Shown piece after piece: positions 1 through 9,930 of a stretch of 64,000 nucleotides of DNA. The DNA comes from Hyphomicrobiales bacterium. Lineage in GTDB: Bacteria; Pseudomonadota; Alphaproteobacteria; Rhizobiales; Rhizobiaceae. The first letter of the stretch is position 1, and each line of letters starts with the position of its first letter. The notes beneath the pieces are model-generated. The model saw only the letters and a program-made list of their open reading frames with translations, was not told where the DNA came from and searched no databases. Location of the stretch: contig JAPLOZ010000059.1 of NCBI GenBank assembly GCA_026400435.1, positions 1 to 64,000 on the forward strand. Direction: 5' to 3'. The position numbers and the translations under genes are program-made.

Positions 1-1
1 C

Positions 2-142
2 GTCAAGGACACGCCCTGGGCGCACCTCGACATCGCCGGCACGGCGATGGGCTCGCCGTCGAGCGAGATCAACCAGTCCTGGGGCTCCGGCTTCGGCGTG
101 CGCCTGCTCGACCGGCTGGTGCGGGACCACTACGAGGCGTGA
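2..142 (+). CDS. pepA: leucyl aminopeptidase, C-terminal end (truncated by window start)
   Basis: Frame 2 reads [46 protein letters not shown], typical of the PepA C-terminus; holC lies downstream. Confidence 0.85.
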   Translation, partial: VKDTPWAHLDIAGTAMGSPSSEINQSWGSGFGVRLLDRLVRDHYEA

Positions 143-149
143 GTTCTTA

Positions 150-220
150 CCTCGCCCCTTGCGGGAGAGGTCGGATTGCCCCGAGCGCGCAGCGCGAGGT
201 TGGCAATCCGGGTGAGGGGT
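150..220. repeat. intergenic palindromic repeat of the 'ctcgcccc-ttgcggg...cgggtgagggg' type
   Basis: Outer arms cctcgcccc / gggtgaggggt with inner cggattgcc / ggcaatccg and gcgcgc-agcgcg arms; nested inverted repeat common between rhizobial genes. Confidence 0.6.
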
Positions 221-252
221 TCGAGCACGCCACTAACTATATTAGGAACAAG

Positions 253-567
253 ATGGCCCAAGCATATTTCAAGGATTTCTGGATAGTCACCAACAAGGGT
301 GAGAAGCTTTATCCAGCTCGGATCAAAAGCAGAGAAACCGGCGTAGCGACCTACCGAATTCTGGCCGACGGTAGCAACCGTCAGGAAGATGGAAAGGAAA
401 TAGCTGACGCCGTCGAGGCAATCCGCCTGTTTCTGGCCTATAGCAGCCTACGATTTGGCAACGAAAAAACCAAATCCGACAACCGCTTCAAGCGAGGCAG
501 TAATTTCGTTGTCAATGTAGACGCGACATCTGCTTTCAAAGCCGCGCATCCCACACTGCGCTGGTAG
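253..567 (+). CDS. hypothetical protein (MAQAYFKDFWIVTNKGEKLYPARI...)
   Basis: Open frame; likely ATG at 253, because the upstream part of the 139-567 ORF runs through the palindromic repeat. Confidence 0.5.
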   Translation: MAQAYFKDFWIVTNKGEKLYPARIKSRETGVATYRILADGSNRQEDGKEIADAVEAIRLFLAYSSLRFGNEKTKSDNRFKRGSNFVVNVDATSAFKAAHPTLRW

Positions 568-604
568 CGTCCACGCGTATCCTTATACTGCCCTCCGCCT
601 CCGC

Positions 605-793
605 TCAGGCGTTTTCGGTGTCGCGCCCGTCCGGTTCCTTCGCCACGCCCTTGAACGGCCCGTCGCCCTGCTTGCGCTCCATGAACTGGCCGCTGCGTTC
701 GTCGCGCTTTTGCCAGTCGCCGTTCTCGTGCTGGAACTGCGTCCGCCCGGTCACCGCGCCCTTGCGATAATCATTGCCTGTGTTTCTGGCCAT
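605..793 (-). CDS. small conserved hypothetical protein (62 aa, hydrophilic)
   Basis: ATG start, composition and length typical of small rhizobial hypotheticals. Confidence 0.6.
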   Translation of the reverse strand: MARNTGNDYRKGAVTGRTQFQHENGDWQKRDERSGQFMERKQGDGPFKGVAKEPDGRDTENA

Positions 794-881
794 TTGGCAT
801 TCCTTTCGCCATGATCTGCGAATCGGGTTGCGAAGACCAAATCGTTCACGATACGTTCCGTTGCGTCAAGAGAGGGCAGCT

Positions 882-1118
882 TTGACCAACAGGCTTTATT
901 ACGGCGACAATCTTGCCATCCCGCGCGAGCACATCGCGGACGAGAGCGTTGATCTCGTCTATCTCGACCCCCCATTCAATTCCAACGCCACCTACAACGT
1001 CCTGTTCAAGGCGCCGGACGTCGTGTTCGACTACGATGCGCAAGGCCGCATCGTCGGCATCGAACTGCTCGACGCAACATCACAACTGCCCTCGGACGCG
1101 CTGACCAAGGCGGCTTAG
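882..1118 (+). pseudogene. chimeric ORF: N-terminus of a site-specific DNA methyltransferase (motif DPPF) joined to a DUF2283-like C-terminus
   Basis: TTG start: LTNRLYYGDNLAIPREHIADESVDLVYLDPPFNSNATYNVLFKAP followed by DVVFDYDAQGRIVGIELLDATSQLPSDALTKAA. Confidence 0.65.
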
Positions 1119-1198
1119 CCACCCGGTCGGTCGGAGATTCCTCCTACGCCGTCTTGGGAGGGCTTCATGTCCCTCCAAAACCAGCCTAAACAACTGAC

Positions 1199-1648
1199 AT
1201 GACCGAGGTACTGTTCTACCACCTGACCGAGTCGACCCTGCAGGACGCGCTGCCGGGCCTCCTGGAGCGCAGCCTGTCGCGCGGCTGGCGGGCGGTCGTG
1301 CAGGCAGGCACCGAGGAGCGGCGCGACGCGCTCGATGCGCATCTGTGGAGCTTTCGCGACGATTCCTTTCTTGCGCACGGCCTCGACCACGAGCCGCATG
1401 CCGCCGACCAGCCGGTGCTGCTGACGACAACAGCCGGCAATCCGAATGCCGCGCAGATCCGGTTCCTTGTCGACGGCGCGGCGCCGCCCGACCTGTCGTC
1501 CTATGAGCGCGCCGTGTTTCTCTTCGACGGCCACGATGCGGTGCAGGTGGACGCCGCGCGCGAGCACTGGAAGGTCATGAAATCAGGCGGCCACGATGTG
1601 ACCTACTGGCAGCAGACATCCGACAAGCGCTGGGAGCGCAAGGCGTGA
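1199..1648 (+). CDS. holC: DNA polymerase III subunit chi
   Basis: MTEVLFYHLTESTLQDALPGLLERSLSRGWRAVV...; pepA-holC neighbourhood. Confidence 0.93.
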   Translation: MTEVLFYHLTESTLQDALPGLLERSLSRGWRAVVQAGTEERRDALDAHLWSFRDDSFLAHGLDHEPHAADQPVLLTTTAGNPNAAQIRFLVDGAAPPDLSSYERAVFLFDGHDAVQVDAAREHWKVMKSGGHDVTYWQQTSDKRWERKA

Positions 1649-1685
1649 GCGATCGCTGCGCAGACATTTGCGGGAGGGCCTGACC

Positions 1686-2306
1686 GTGCGCGCATTCTTC
1701 CTGCTGCTTGTCATCGGCGGCATCGGCGCAAGCTTCGTCTATCCGTGGGCGATCACCAGTTTTTCGGGCCATGAGATCGGCACGTGGCGCGTCTATGAGA
1801 GCGGCGGGGCATTTTCCCCGGTCGTGACAAAGCTCGCCGCCGCCGATGCGCCGGTGCGCGTGCTCGTCGACATGATCGCCGTCGCCCCGCCGGAATTCGC
1901 GCAGTCGAGCACCGTGCTGACGGTCACCGCCGCGACCGGCGGCCGCACCGTGCTTGCCGAGCCGGTCTCCTTCTTTGAGGCCAAGCCGCAGGAGAAAAGC
2001 CCGCAACTGCGCGAAAAGGCCTATCGCGACGAGGCCGGGGTCATTTCCGAGATTGCTGACGGCGACTACAGCTTTGTGGTCGGACAGGGCGACGCCGAAG
2101 ACATCCGCATCAAGTCCGTCGATCTCGTCCTGCGCGGCGGGGCCGCGACGGTCGATGCCAGGGCGCAACCGCTCGGCTATGCGGCAACAGCCATCGGCTT
2201 CATCGGGCTGGTGCTGGCGATGCGGCGCGGCCGGCGCGAACGCAATCCGAATTCCCAGCCGCCACCGCCGCGCTGGGGCAGGGGCGGCGACCAGCCTCCC
2301 GCATGA
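1686..2306 (+). CDS. hypothetical membrane-anchored protein
   Basis: ORF with N- and C-terminal hydrophobic segments; GTG 1686 is the more likely start. Confidence 0.65.
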   Translation: MRAFFLLLVIGGIGASFVYPWAITSFSGHEIGTWRVYESGGAFSPVVTKLAAADAPVRVLVDMIAVAPPEFAQSSTVLTVTAATGGRTVLAEPVSFFEAKPQEKSPQLREKAYRDEAGVISEIADGDYSFVVGQGDAEDIRIKSVDLVLRGGAATVDARAQPLGYAATAIGFIGLVLAMRRGRRERNPNSQPPPPRWGRGGDQPPA

Positions 2307-3178
2307 ACTACCGCCATATCTATCATGCCGGCAATTTCGCGGACGTCGTCAAACACGTCGCATTGTCGAGGCTGGTCGAATATCTGAAGCTCAAGGACAA
2401 GGCGTTCCGCGTCATCGACACCCACGCGGGCCTCGGCCTCTATGACCTGTCCTCGCCGGAGGCGCAGAAAACGGGCGAATGGCGTGACGGCATCGGCAGG
2501 CTGCTGGCGGGCAAACTTCCCGCCGCCGCGCAAAGTCTGCTGCAACCCTATCTCGACGCTGTCGGGTCGGCCAATCCGCAAGGTGGTCTCGAACGCTACC
2601 CGGGCTCGCCGCTGATCGTGCGGCATTTGCTGCGCCAGCGGGACCGGCTGACCGCGATCGAGCTTCATCCACAGGATTTTCTCAGGCTCAAGGCGCGGTT
2701 TGCCGGCGACTTCCAGGTTCGCGTCATCGACATCGACGGCTGGCTGGCGCTCGGCGCGCACCTGCCGCCCAAGGAGAAGCGCGGGCTTGTGCTGGTTGAT
2801 CCGCCGTTCGAGCAGGCCGGCGAATTCGAGCGGCTGGTCGAAGGGCTGCAGCGCGCCCACCGGCGCTGGCCCGGCGGCATCTTTGCGCTCTGGTATCCCA
2901 TCAAGGACCGCGCGGCGGTCGCCCGTTTCCGCGACGGCTTGCGGGCGGCCGGCATTCCAAAAATCCTCGATATCGCGTTCGAGGTTCGCCAGCCCTCGTC
3001 GGACGAGCGTTTCGACGGCAGCGGGCTGGTCGTCGTCAACCCGCCGTTCGTCTTCGAGGGCGAGATGCGGGCGCTGCTGCCGGAGTTGAAGAGAGCGCTT
3101 GCGCAGGACCGGACGGCGCGCTGGTCGCTCGAATGGCTGGCGGGGGAAGATGCGCCGCTTGACCGCGACCACGCTTGA
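2303..3178 (+). CDS. rlmJ: 23S rRNA (adenine(2030)-N(6))-methyltransferase
   Basis: MNYRHIYHAGNFADVVKHVALSRLVEYLKLKDKAFRVIDTHAGLGLYDL; DPPFEQ motif. Confidence 0.93.
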   Translation: MNYRHIYHAGNFADVVKHVALSRLVEYLKLKDKAFRVIDTHAGLGLYDLSSPEAQKTGEWRDGIGRLLAGKLPAAAQSLLQPYLDAVGSANPQGGLERYPGSPLIVRHLLRQRDRLTAIELHPQDFLRLKARFAGDFQVRVIDIDGWLALGAHLPPKEKRGLVLVDPPFEQAGEFERLVEGLQRAHRRWPGGIFALWYPIKDRAAVARFRDGLRAAGIPKILDIAFEVRQPSSDERFDGSGLVVVNPPFVFEGEMRALLPELKRALAQDRTARWSLEWLAGEDAPLDRDHA

Positions 3179-3236
3179 AAGGATTATGGGGGTGGCCGCG
3201 TATCTCTCTTCGCCGCCCGCTCCAGAAAGGCCTGCG

Positions 3237-3677
3237 ATGTTTCGCTTCACCCGTCCCGTTCTCGCCGCGCTGCTCGGCCTCGCGTCCGCATTCGGAGCGA
3301 CGCCTTCGGTGCGCGCCGCCGATCTCGGCGCCTATTCCGACGATTCGGGCGTTTGCAGCGAACGCTGGGTGCTGAACCGTATCACCAGCCGCTTCAGCTA
3401 TCAGGTCCAGCACGTGCCGAACCTGCCGATGGTTGCGATCGTCGACTTCAGCAACATCCATGAACACCGCTACCTTCCCGCGCAAGGTGAGGAGCGCCCG
3501 ATCGGCCGGCGCTATTGCGGCGCCACCGTGGCGCTGTCGGACGGCGACAGCCGCGACATCTGGTATCTGATCGAGGAAGGGCAGGGTTTCGCCTCGATCG
3601 GCGACAATGTCGAGTTCTGCGTCTCCGGTTTCGACCGCTGGTATGTTTACAACGGTCGCTGCCGGGTCCTGCGCTGA
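3237..3677 (+). CDS. secreted hypothetical protein
   Basis: Signal peptide MFRFTRPVLAALLGLASAFGATPSVRAAD; start shifted from ORF call. Confidence 0.75.
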   Translation: MFRFTRPVLAALLGLASAFGATPSVRAADLGAYSDDSGVCSERWVLNRITSRFSYQVQHVPNLPMVAIVDFSNIHEHRYLPAQGEERPIGRRYCGATVALSDGDSRDIWYLIEEGQGFASIGDNVEFCVSGFDRWYVYNGRCRVLR

Positions 3678-3685
3678 TCCTTCCC

Positions 3686-4405
3686 ATGCGACGCCTGGCA
3701 TGGCTTGCAGCCGCGCTGGTTGCTGCGGGCTGCAGCCAGGAAAACTCCGCGCAGCAGGCCGCCGGCGCCCCCAACACGCCTATAGTCCAGACTACGCCCG
3801 CCGCGCCCTCTCGCTCCACGGTGCCGGCAGGCAAGGGCTTCGATTTCTACGTGCTGTCGCTGTCGTGGTCGCCGAGCTATTGCGAGGCGGAAGGCGAGGA
3901 TGCCAACCGCCAGCAGTGCGGCGCCGCGCGGCCATACGCATTCGTGGTGCATGGCCTCTGGCCGCAATTCGAGCGGGGCTTTCCCCAGGATTGCCCGACC
4001 GACCAGCCGGACGTCTCCAGCGACACCTTGCGCCAGCTCTATGACCTGATGCCGTCGGCCGGCCTGATCCGCCACGAATGGCGCACGCACGGCTCATGCT
4101 CGGGTCTGAGCCAGCGCGACTATTTCGAAGTGCTGCGCGCGGCGCGCGAGACGGTCAGCATCCCCCAGGAATTCCGCCGTCTGGACAGCTACCGCACGCT
4201 CGACCCGGACGATGCGGAACGGGCTTTCGTCAAGGCCAATCCGTCGCTGCCGGAAAACGCCGTGGCGGTAACCTGCGACAAGCGCTATCTGCGCGAGGTG
4301 CGGGTCTGCATGACCGCGGATCTCAAATTCCGGTCCTGCCCGGAGATCGATCGCCGAGACTGCCGTCTGGGCAAGGTCGTCATGCCGCCGGTCAGGGGCG
4401 GCTAG
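3686..4405 (+). CDS. ribonuclease T2 family protein (lipoprotein signal)
   Basis: CAS motifs FVVHGLWPQ and RHEWRTHGSCSG; lipobox-like LVAAGCS. Confidence 0.92.
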   Translation: MRRLAWLAAALVAAGCSQENSAQQAAGAPNTPIVQTTPAAPSRSTVPAGKGFDFYVLSLSWSPSYCEAEGEDANRQQCGAARPYAFVVHGLWPQFERGFPQDCPTDQPDVSSDTLRQLYDLMPSAGLIRHEWRTHGSCSGLSQRDYFEVLRAARETVSIPQEFRRLDSYRTLDPDDAERAFVKANPSLPENAVAVTCDKRYLREVRVCMTADLKFRSCPEIDRRDCRLGKVVMPPVRGG

Positions 4406-4418
4406 GAGGATAGAGAAA

Positions 4419-5015
4419 ATGCCGAAAGTCTATTGTTCCCCAGCCTCGCCCTACAGCGTCAAGGTTCGCATGGCCGGCGTCTATGCCGGCATCCCGCTGG
4501 AGGCAGTCACGGTCGAGACGTCGAACCCGACCGGGGAGTTCCTGAGGGCCAACCCGCTCGGCAAGATCCCAGTTCTGGTTACCGACGACGGCGACACGGT
4601 TTTCGACAGCCGGGTCATCGTGCAGTTTCTGAACCGGCAGTCCGGCAACAAGCTGTTTCCGCGCAATCCGGCCAAGCGCACCGACGCCGAGCGGCTGGAG
4701 GCGCTGGCCGACGGCATCTGTGATTGCGCGCTGGCGCATGTTTACGAACGGCGTTCGCGGCCGGAGGAACTGGTTCACCAGCCCTGGCTTGACAAGCAGT
4801 GGGCAAAGATCGCGCGTGCGCTCGACGTGCTCAATGAAAGTCCGCCCAAGCTCGGCCGCAAGATCCACGCCGGCCATCTCGCGCTCAGGGCCGCGCTCGG
4901 CTACCTGGAGCTGCGCTTCGCGGGCAAGTGGGAAAAGGGCCGCGGCAAGCTGCGTCGCTGGGCGGCGCGTTTCGACGAAAAGTTTCCCGAGTTGAAGGTG
5001 CTCTTGCCCAACTGA
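4419..5015 (+). CDS. glutathione S-transferase family protein
   Basis: MPKVYCSPASPYSVKVRMAGVYAGIPLEAVTVET...; NPLGKIPVL and DSRVIVQFL motifs. Confidence 0.9.
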   Translation: MPKVYCSPASPYSVKVRMAGVYAGIPLEAVTVETSNPTGEFLRANPLGKIPVLVTDDGDTVFDSRVIVQFLNRQSGNKLFPRNPAKRTDAERLEALADGICDCALAHVYERRSRPEELVHQPWLDKQWAKIARALDVLNESPPKLGRKIHAGHLALRAALGYLELRFAGKWEKGRGKLRRWAARFDEKFPELKVLLPN

Positions 5016-5027
5016 ACCCATCACAAA

Positions 5028-5056
5028 AAAACCGGGCGCCAATGACGCCCGGTTCT
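5028..5056. terminator. bidirectional Rho-independent terminator
   Basis: aaaaaaaccgggcg ccaatga cgcccggttctt between convergent genes. Confidence 0.8.
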
Positions 5057-5078
5057 TCAATTGCGCTGATAGCGGCGA

Positions 5079-5741
5079 TCAGAACTTCATGCCGACGCCG
5101 AAGGTGATGCGATTGTCCGTGTCGCTCACCTCGGTGGGGCCGCCGACGGTATTGAACGTGTCGCTGCCGAAATCGGTGTAGCGATATTCGACGCGGCCAA
5201 AGACTTTGTCGGTGAACATCATGTCGGCGCCCGCACCGGCGGTCCAGCCAAACATGGTGTTGCTGTCGCTCACGCCGCCGCCGGACACTTCGAGGTCCTT
5301 GGCCGCGCCACCTGCCGTCGCGTAGAGCAGGATCGTCGGCGAGATCACGTAGCCGATGCGCGCGCGCAGCGATCCTTCGAGGCCGGAGTCGGAGCTGAAG
5401 CCGGCGTTGGAGCCGTCTTCCCAGCTGTAGCCGATGTCGGCTTCCGCGCCGGCGACGATGTTGCCCACCTGGTAGTTGTAGCCACCGAACGCGCCGATGG
5501 CGAAGCCGTCAGTGCCGATTTCGTTGCCGAAGGTGTCGAGGTCGGTATTGCCCGAAAAGCCGTAACCGACCGTCACACCGGCATAGGGGCCGGACCAGGT
5601 GTTGAGCGGGGGCACTTCCATCGGAGCTGCCGGCGGCTCTTCCATGACGGCGTCGGCTGCATAGGCGGGGATGGTGCCGAGCAGGGCCAGCAGTCCAAGT
5701 GCTGCCGCGGTCGGGCGAGCAAATTCGCGGATGTTCTTCAT
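5079..5741 (-). CDS. outer membrane beta-barrel protein (Omp25/Omp31-like porin family)
   Basis: Signal peptide, WSGPYAGVTVGYGF, C-terminal ...NRITFGVGMKF; start at MKNIREFARP. Confidence 0.9.
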   Translation of the reverse strand: MKNIREFARPTAAALGLLALLGTIPAYAADAVMEEPPAAPMEVPPLNTWSGPYAGVTVGYGFSGNTDLDTFGNEIGTDGFAIGAFGGYNYQVGNIVAGAEADIGYSWEDGSNAGFSSDSGLEGSLRARIGYVISPTILLYATAGGAAKDLEVSGGGVSDSNTMFGWTAGAGADMMFTDKVFGRVEYRYTDFGSDTFNTVGGPTEVSDTDNRITFGVGMKF

Positions 5742-6152
5742 TCTTGTTACTCCATGACCACGAGACGCGTGGTTTGTTACGTCGAGTTCGATCAGGCATC
5801 TGGCCCTTGGCGGGAGGAACGGTCCGGCTGCCTTACAGTTCCGGAATCTGGTGGGAAAATGTGGCCCGAACGAACCTGAAATTGGGTCATTGGCCGGCGC
5901 GAATGAGGCTGAACCTTGGCGTTGCACTTGCGCAACAGCTGGTGTCAGGAGTGTTCGAGCTGCGGGCAGCAACTGCGCTTGGTACAAGGCGTTGCGCACT
6001 CTATATGTGGCGTCGCAGGGCGCTCGCGGTGACGGGCGCGGCGGCTCTTTGATGCTGTTTGGCCACAAAGCCGTCAAATGAAATAACGGATTTTAATAAA
6101 ACGGTTGCCGCATGCCCCGACGGCGCTCTCATTTGGCCAACAGCAAGGATTG

Positions 6153-6920
6153 ATGATGTCTATGGCCGCAAGGACCGCACTGGTGACGGGCGGGTCGAGA
6201 CGCATCGGCAGGGCGATCGTCGAAGACCTTGCGGCGCATGGCTTTGCGGTCGCCATTCATTGCAACGGGTCGCGCGACGATGCCGATTCGCTGGCAGCCT
6301 CGTTGCGCCGCAACGGTGCCACGATCGAGGTCGTGCAGGCCGACCTCACCGACGGTGTGCAGGCCGATACGCTCGTCGCGGCGACCGTCGCAAGGCTCGG
6401 TCCGCTCGGCCTGCTCGTCAACAACGCCTCGATCTTCGCCGACGACACGGTGGAGACGTTCGATCCCGCGGTATCGGCGCGCCACTTCGCCATCCACGTC
6501 ACCGCCCCTGTCTTGCTGACCAGGCGTTTCGCGCAGGCGCTGCCTGCCGAAGACGAGGGCCTCGTGGTCAATATCGTCGACCAGCGGGTCTGGCGGCTGA
6601 CGCCGCGCTACTTTTCCTACACGCTCTCCAAATCCGCCTTGTGGACCGCCACGCAGACCATGGCGCAGGCGCTGGCGCCGCGCATCAGGGTCAACGCCAT
6701 CGGTCCGGGTCCCACGCTGGCAAATGCGCGGCAGCAACCGCAGGATTTCGTGGCGCAGGTCGATGGCCTGCTCATGCGGCGCGGCCCGGATTTGTCGGAG
6801 TTCGGCGCCACGATCCGCTACCTCTGGGAAGCGCGCTCGGTAACCGGCCAGATGATCGCGCTCGACGGCGCCCAGCACCTTGCGTGGCAGACGCCGGATG
6901 TGACAGGCATAGCCGAATGA
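6153..6920 (+). CDS. SDR family oxidoreductase
   Basis: [39 protein letters not shown]. Confidence 0.92.
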   Translation: MMSMAARTALVTGGSRRIGRAIVEDLAAHGFAVAIHCNGSRDDADSLAASLRRNGATIEVVQADLTDGVQADTLVAATVARLGPLGLLVNNASIFADDTVETFDPAVSARHFAIHVTAPVLLTRRFAQALPAEDEGLVVNIVDQRVWRLTPRYFSYTLSKSALWTATQTMAQALAPRIRVNAIGPGPTLANARQQPQDFVAQVDGLLMRRGPDLSEFGATIRYLWEARSVTGQMIALDGAQHLAWQTPDVTGIAE

Positions 6921-8983
6921 GCCCGAACGGAAAGCCCGGGCAGGGCGAGGAAACAGAAGCCGCCGACGACATCGCAGGCTTCATCGCCGGTGACGAGGCC
7001 GACGATGACGACGTATCGCTCGACGAGGCGGATGTGGCGCCGGCGCCAGGCATCGACCTGCCGTTCACGGCGATCGACTGGGCGGCGCACGCCGGCGATT
7101 CCGACGGCATGGTCGGCGCGGAGGTCATCCAGACGCTGGTGAAGCGCCTGCCCAATGCGCCCGGCGTCTATCGCATGATGAACGCCGCCGGCGACGTGCT
7201 CTACGTCGGCAAGGCCCGCAACCTGAAGAAGCGCGTCACCAACTACGCGCAGGGTCGTTTCCACACCCATCGCATCGGCAAAATGGTCCGCGAAACTGCG
7301 ACGATGGAATTCGTCGTCACCCGCACCGAGATCGAGGCGCTTCTGCTCGAAGCCAATCTCATCAAGCGCCTGCGGCCGCGCTTCAACGTCCTGATGCGCG
7401 ACGACAAGTCGTTCCCCTATATCGTCCTGACCGGCAACCACTCGTCGCCCGGCATCTTCAAGCATCGCGGCGCGCGGTCGCGCAAGGGTGACTACTTCGG
7501 ACCGTTCGCCTCGGCGGGCGCGGTCGGGCGCACCATCAATTCGCTGCAGCGCGCCTTCCTGCTTCGGACCTGCACGGATTCGGTGTTCGAGGCCCGCACG
7601 CGCCCCTGCTTGCTCTACCAGATCAAGCGCTGCTCGGGCCCCTGCACCGGCGAGATCTCCGCGCCGGACTACGCCGAACTCGTCGACGAGGCGAAGGACT
7701 TCCTGTCGGGTCGCAGCCAGACCGTGAAGACCGAGATTTCGCGCCAGATGCAACATGCCGCCGAGGATCTCGATTTCGAACGCGCGGCGGTCTATCGCGA
7801 CCGGCTGGCGGCGCTGTCGCACGTCCAGAGCCACCAGGGCATCAACCCCCAGGGCGTCGAGGAGGCGGATGTCTTCGCCATCCATCAGCATGGCGGGCAG
7901 GTCGGCATCCAGGTTTTCTTCTTCCGCACCGGGCAGAACTGGGGAAACCGCGCGTACTTCCCGAAGGCCGATCCGGCGCTGGAGGCCTCGGAGGTGCTGT
8001 CGTCGTTCCTGGCGCAGTTCTACGACGACAAGCCCTGTCCGCGTGCCATCTTGCTGTCGCACAAGGTCGACGAGCAGGAATTGCTGGAGCAGGCGCTCGC
8101 CACGAAGGCCGGGCACAAGGTTTCGATTTCGGTGCCGCAGCGTGGCGAGAAGAAGGACCTCGTCGACCACGCGGTGCAGAACGCCCGCGAAGCGCTCGGC
8201 CGCAGGCTCGCCGAAACCTCCACGCAGGCCCGCCTGCTCGTCGGGTTCGCCGAGACGTTCGGCCTCGACAAGCCGCCTGGACGCATCGAGGTTTACGACA
8301 ATTCGCACATCATGGGCACCAACGCAGTGGGCGCCATGATCGTGGCCGGGCCGGAAGGCTTCGTGAAGAACCAGTACCGCAAGTTCAACATCCGCTCGGC
8401 CGACATTACCCCAGGCGACGATTTCGGCATGATGCGCGAGGTCATGCAGCGCCGCTTCTCGCGGCTGATCAAGGACCACGGCGACCGGCAGCCGGATGCC
8501 GAGGCCGACACCGAAACCGCGGCGTTTCCCGTCTGGCCCGACGTGATCCTGATCGACGGCGGGCAGGGCCAGATGACGGCGGTGCGCGCAATCCTGGCGG
8601 ACCTGGGCATCGAGGACCAGGTCGTTGCGATCGGCGTTGCCAAGGGGCAGGACCGCGAGGCCGGCCGCGAACGGTTCTTCACCCGAAACAAGGGAGCCTT
8701 CACCCTGCCGGTGCGCGATCCGGTGCTCTACTTCGTGCAGCGGCTGCGTGACGAGGCGCATCGTTTCGCGATCGGTTCGCACCGGGCGCGCCGCAAGAAG
8801 GAAATGGTGCGCAATCCGCTGGACGAGATCGCCGGAATCGGTCCGACCCGCAAACGCGCGCTGCTGCTGCATTTTGGAACCGCCAAGGCTGTCAGCAACG
8901 CGGCCATGGACGACCTGATGGCCGTTGATGGCATCTCGGAATCGGTCGCGCGCCTCGTCTATGGCCATTTCCACGAGAATTGA
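6917..8983 (+). CDS. uvrC: excinuclease ABC subunit UvrC
   Basis: [33 protein letters not shown] (GIY-YIG), C-terminal HhH; start moved to 6917 from ORF call 6059. Confidence 0.97.
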   Translation: MSPNGKPGQGEETEAADDIAGFIAGDEADDDDVSLDEADVAPAPGIDLPFTAIDWAAHAGDSDGMVGAEVIQTLVKRLPNAPGVYRMMNAAGDVLYVGKARNLKKRVTNYAQGRFHTHRIGKMVRETATMEFVVTRTEIEALLLEANLIKRLRPRFNVLMRDDKSFPYIVLTGNHSSPGIFKHRGARSRKGDYFGPFASAGAVGRTINSLQRAFLLRTCTDSVFEARTRPCLLYQIKRCSGPCTGEISAPDYAELVDEAKDFLSGRSQTVKTEISRQMQHAAEDLDFERAAVYRDRLAALSHVQSHQGINPQGVEEADVFAIHQHGGQVGIQVFFFRTGQNWGNRAYFPKADPALEASEVLSSFLAQFYDDKPCPRAILLSHKVDEQELLEQALATKAGHKVSISVPQRGEKKDLVDHAVQNAREALGRRLAETSTQARLLVGFAETFGLDKPPGRIEVYDNSHIMGTNAVGAMIVAGPEGFVKNQYRKFNIRSADITPGDDFGMMREVMQRRFSRLIKDHGDRQPDAEADTETAAFPVWPDVILIDGGQGQMTAVRAILADLGIEDQVVAIGVAKGQDREAGRERFFTRNKGAFTLPVRDPVLYFVQRLRDEAHRFAIGSHRARRKKEMVRNPLDEIAGIGPTRKRALLLHFGTAKAVSNAAMDDLMAVDGISESVARLVYGHFHEN

Positions 8984-9083
8984 TGGTATTCTCGGAAGAA
9001 TTGCGTGGCTTCATCGAATTCCGGCGGTTGACCCCCGACATGGGCTTCTGATTTCAGTAGGGCTGGAGAAAATCTCAAGCACC

Positions 9084-9674
9084 ATGGCCAAGCGCGCGTT
9101 CAACCTGCCCAATATTCTGACCTACGGACGGATCGTGGCCGTGCCGCTGGTCGTCTTGTGCTTCTTTCTGGAGGGGAGGCTCCAATCGAGCGACTTCGCG
9201 CGCTGGTCGGCCGTGGCCATCTTCATTGCCGCAAGCATAACGGACTATTTCGACGGCTATTTGGCGCGGGCCTGGCAGCAAACCTCGAACATCGGCAGGA
9301 TGCTCGACCCGATCGCCGACAAGCTGCTGGTTTCGACCTGTCTGCTGCTGCTTGCCGCCGACACGGACCGCACCATCGCCGGCTGGACGCTTTGGGCGGC
9401 CATCATCATCCTGTGCCGCGAAATCCTCGTTTCGGGGCTGCGCGAGTATCTCGCCGCGCTGAAGGTCAGCGTGCCTGTGACGCAACTCGCGAAGTGGAAA
9501 ACGGCGATCCAGATGATCGCCATCGGGGTGCTGCTGGCTGGGCCGGCGCTCGACAAGATCATTTCCTACGCAACGCAGACCGGCATTGTCCTCCTGTGGA
9601 TCGCCGCTATGGTGACGCTCTACACCGGCTATGACTATTTCCGCGCCGGCGCCAAGCACATCATGGACGAATGA
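9084..9674 (+). CDS. pgsA: CDP-diacylglycerol--glycerol-3-phosphate 3-phosphatidyltransferase
   Basis: FNLPNILTYGRIVAVPLVV, DYFDGYLAR CDP-alcohol motif; uvrC-pgsA-moaDE order. Confidence 0.95.
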   Translation: MAKRAFNLPNILTYGRIVAVPLVVLCFFLEGRLQSSDFARWSAVAIFIAASITDYFDGYLARAWQQTSNIGRMLDPIADKLLVSTCLLLLAADTDRTIAGWTLWAAIIILCREILVSGLREYLAALKVSVPVTQLAKWKTAIQMIAIGVLLAGPALDKIISYATQTGIVLLWIAAMVTLYTGYDYFRAGAKHIMDE

Positions 9675-9675
9675 T

Positions 9676-9930
9676 GTGACCAAGCTCGTCTATTTCGCCT
9701 GGGTCCGCGAGCGCATCGGCAAGTCCGAGGAAGATGTAGCGCTGCCGCCCGCCGTGGCGACAGTCGAGGATCTGCTCCTCTGGCTGAAGGCGCGTGGCGA
9801 CGGATATGCCCATGCGCTGCGCCATCCGGAGGTCATCCGCGTGGCGATCAACCACGAGCACGTCGACCACGCGGTCAAGATCGCCGGCGCCCAGGAGATC
9901 GCCCTGTTCCCGCCGATGACGGGCGGTTGA
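9676..9930 (+). CDS. moaD: molybdopterin converting factor subunit 1
   Basis: GTG start: VTKLVYFAWVRERIG...ending EIALFPPMTGG. Confidence 0.93.
   Translation: MTKLVYFAWVRERIGKSEEDVALPPAVATVEDLLLWLKARGDGYAHALRHPEVIRVAINHEHVDHAVKIAGAQEIALFPPMTGG

Noticed and set aside
882-1118. Active restriction-modification system
   Set aside because: Only the first approximately 45 residues of an MTase are present; no specificity or restriction gene nearby.
6818-8974. 718-aa minus-strand ORF opposite uvrC
   Set aside because: Mirror-frame artefact of high-GC codon bias; low-complexity Arg/Asp/Val/His-rich translation and the plus strand encodes clear UvrC.
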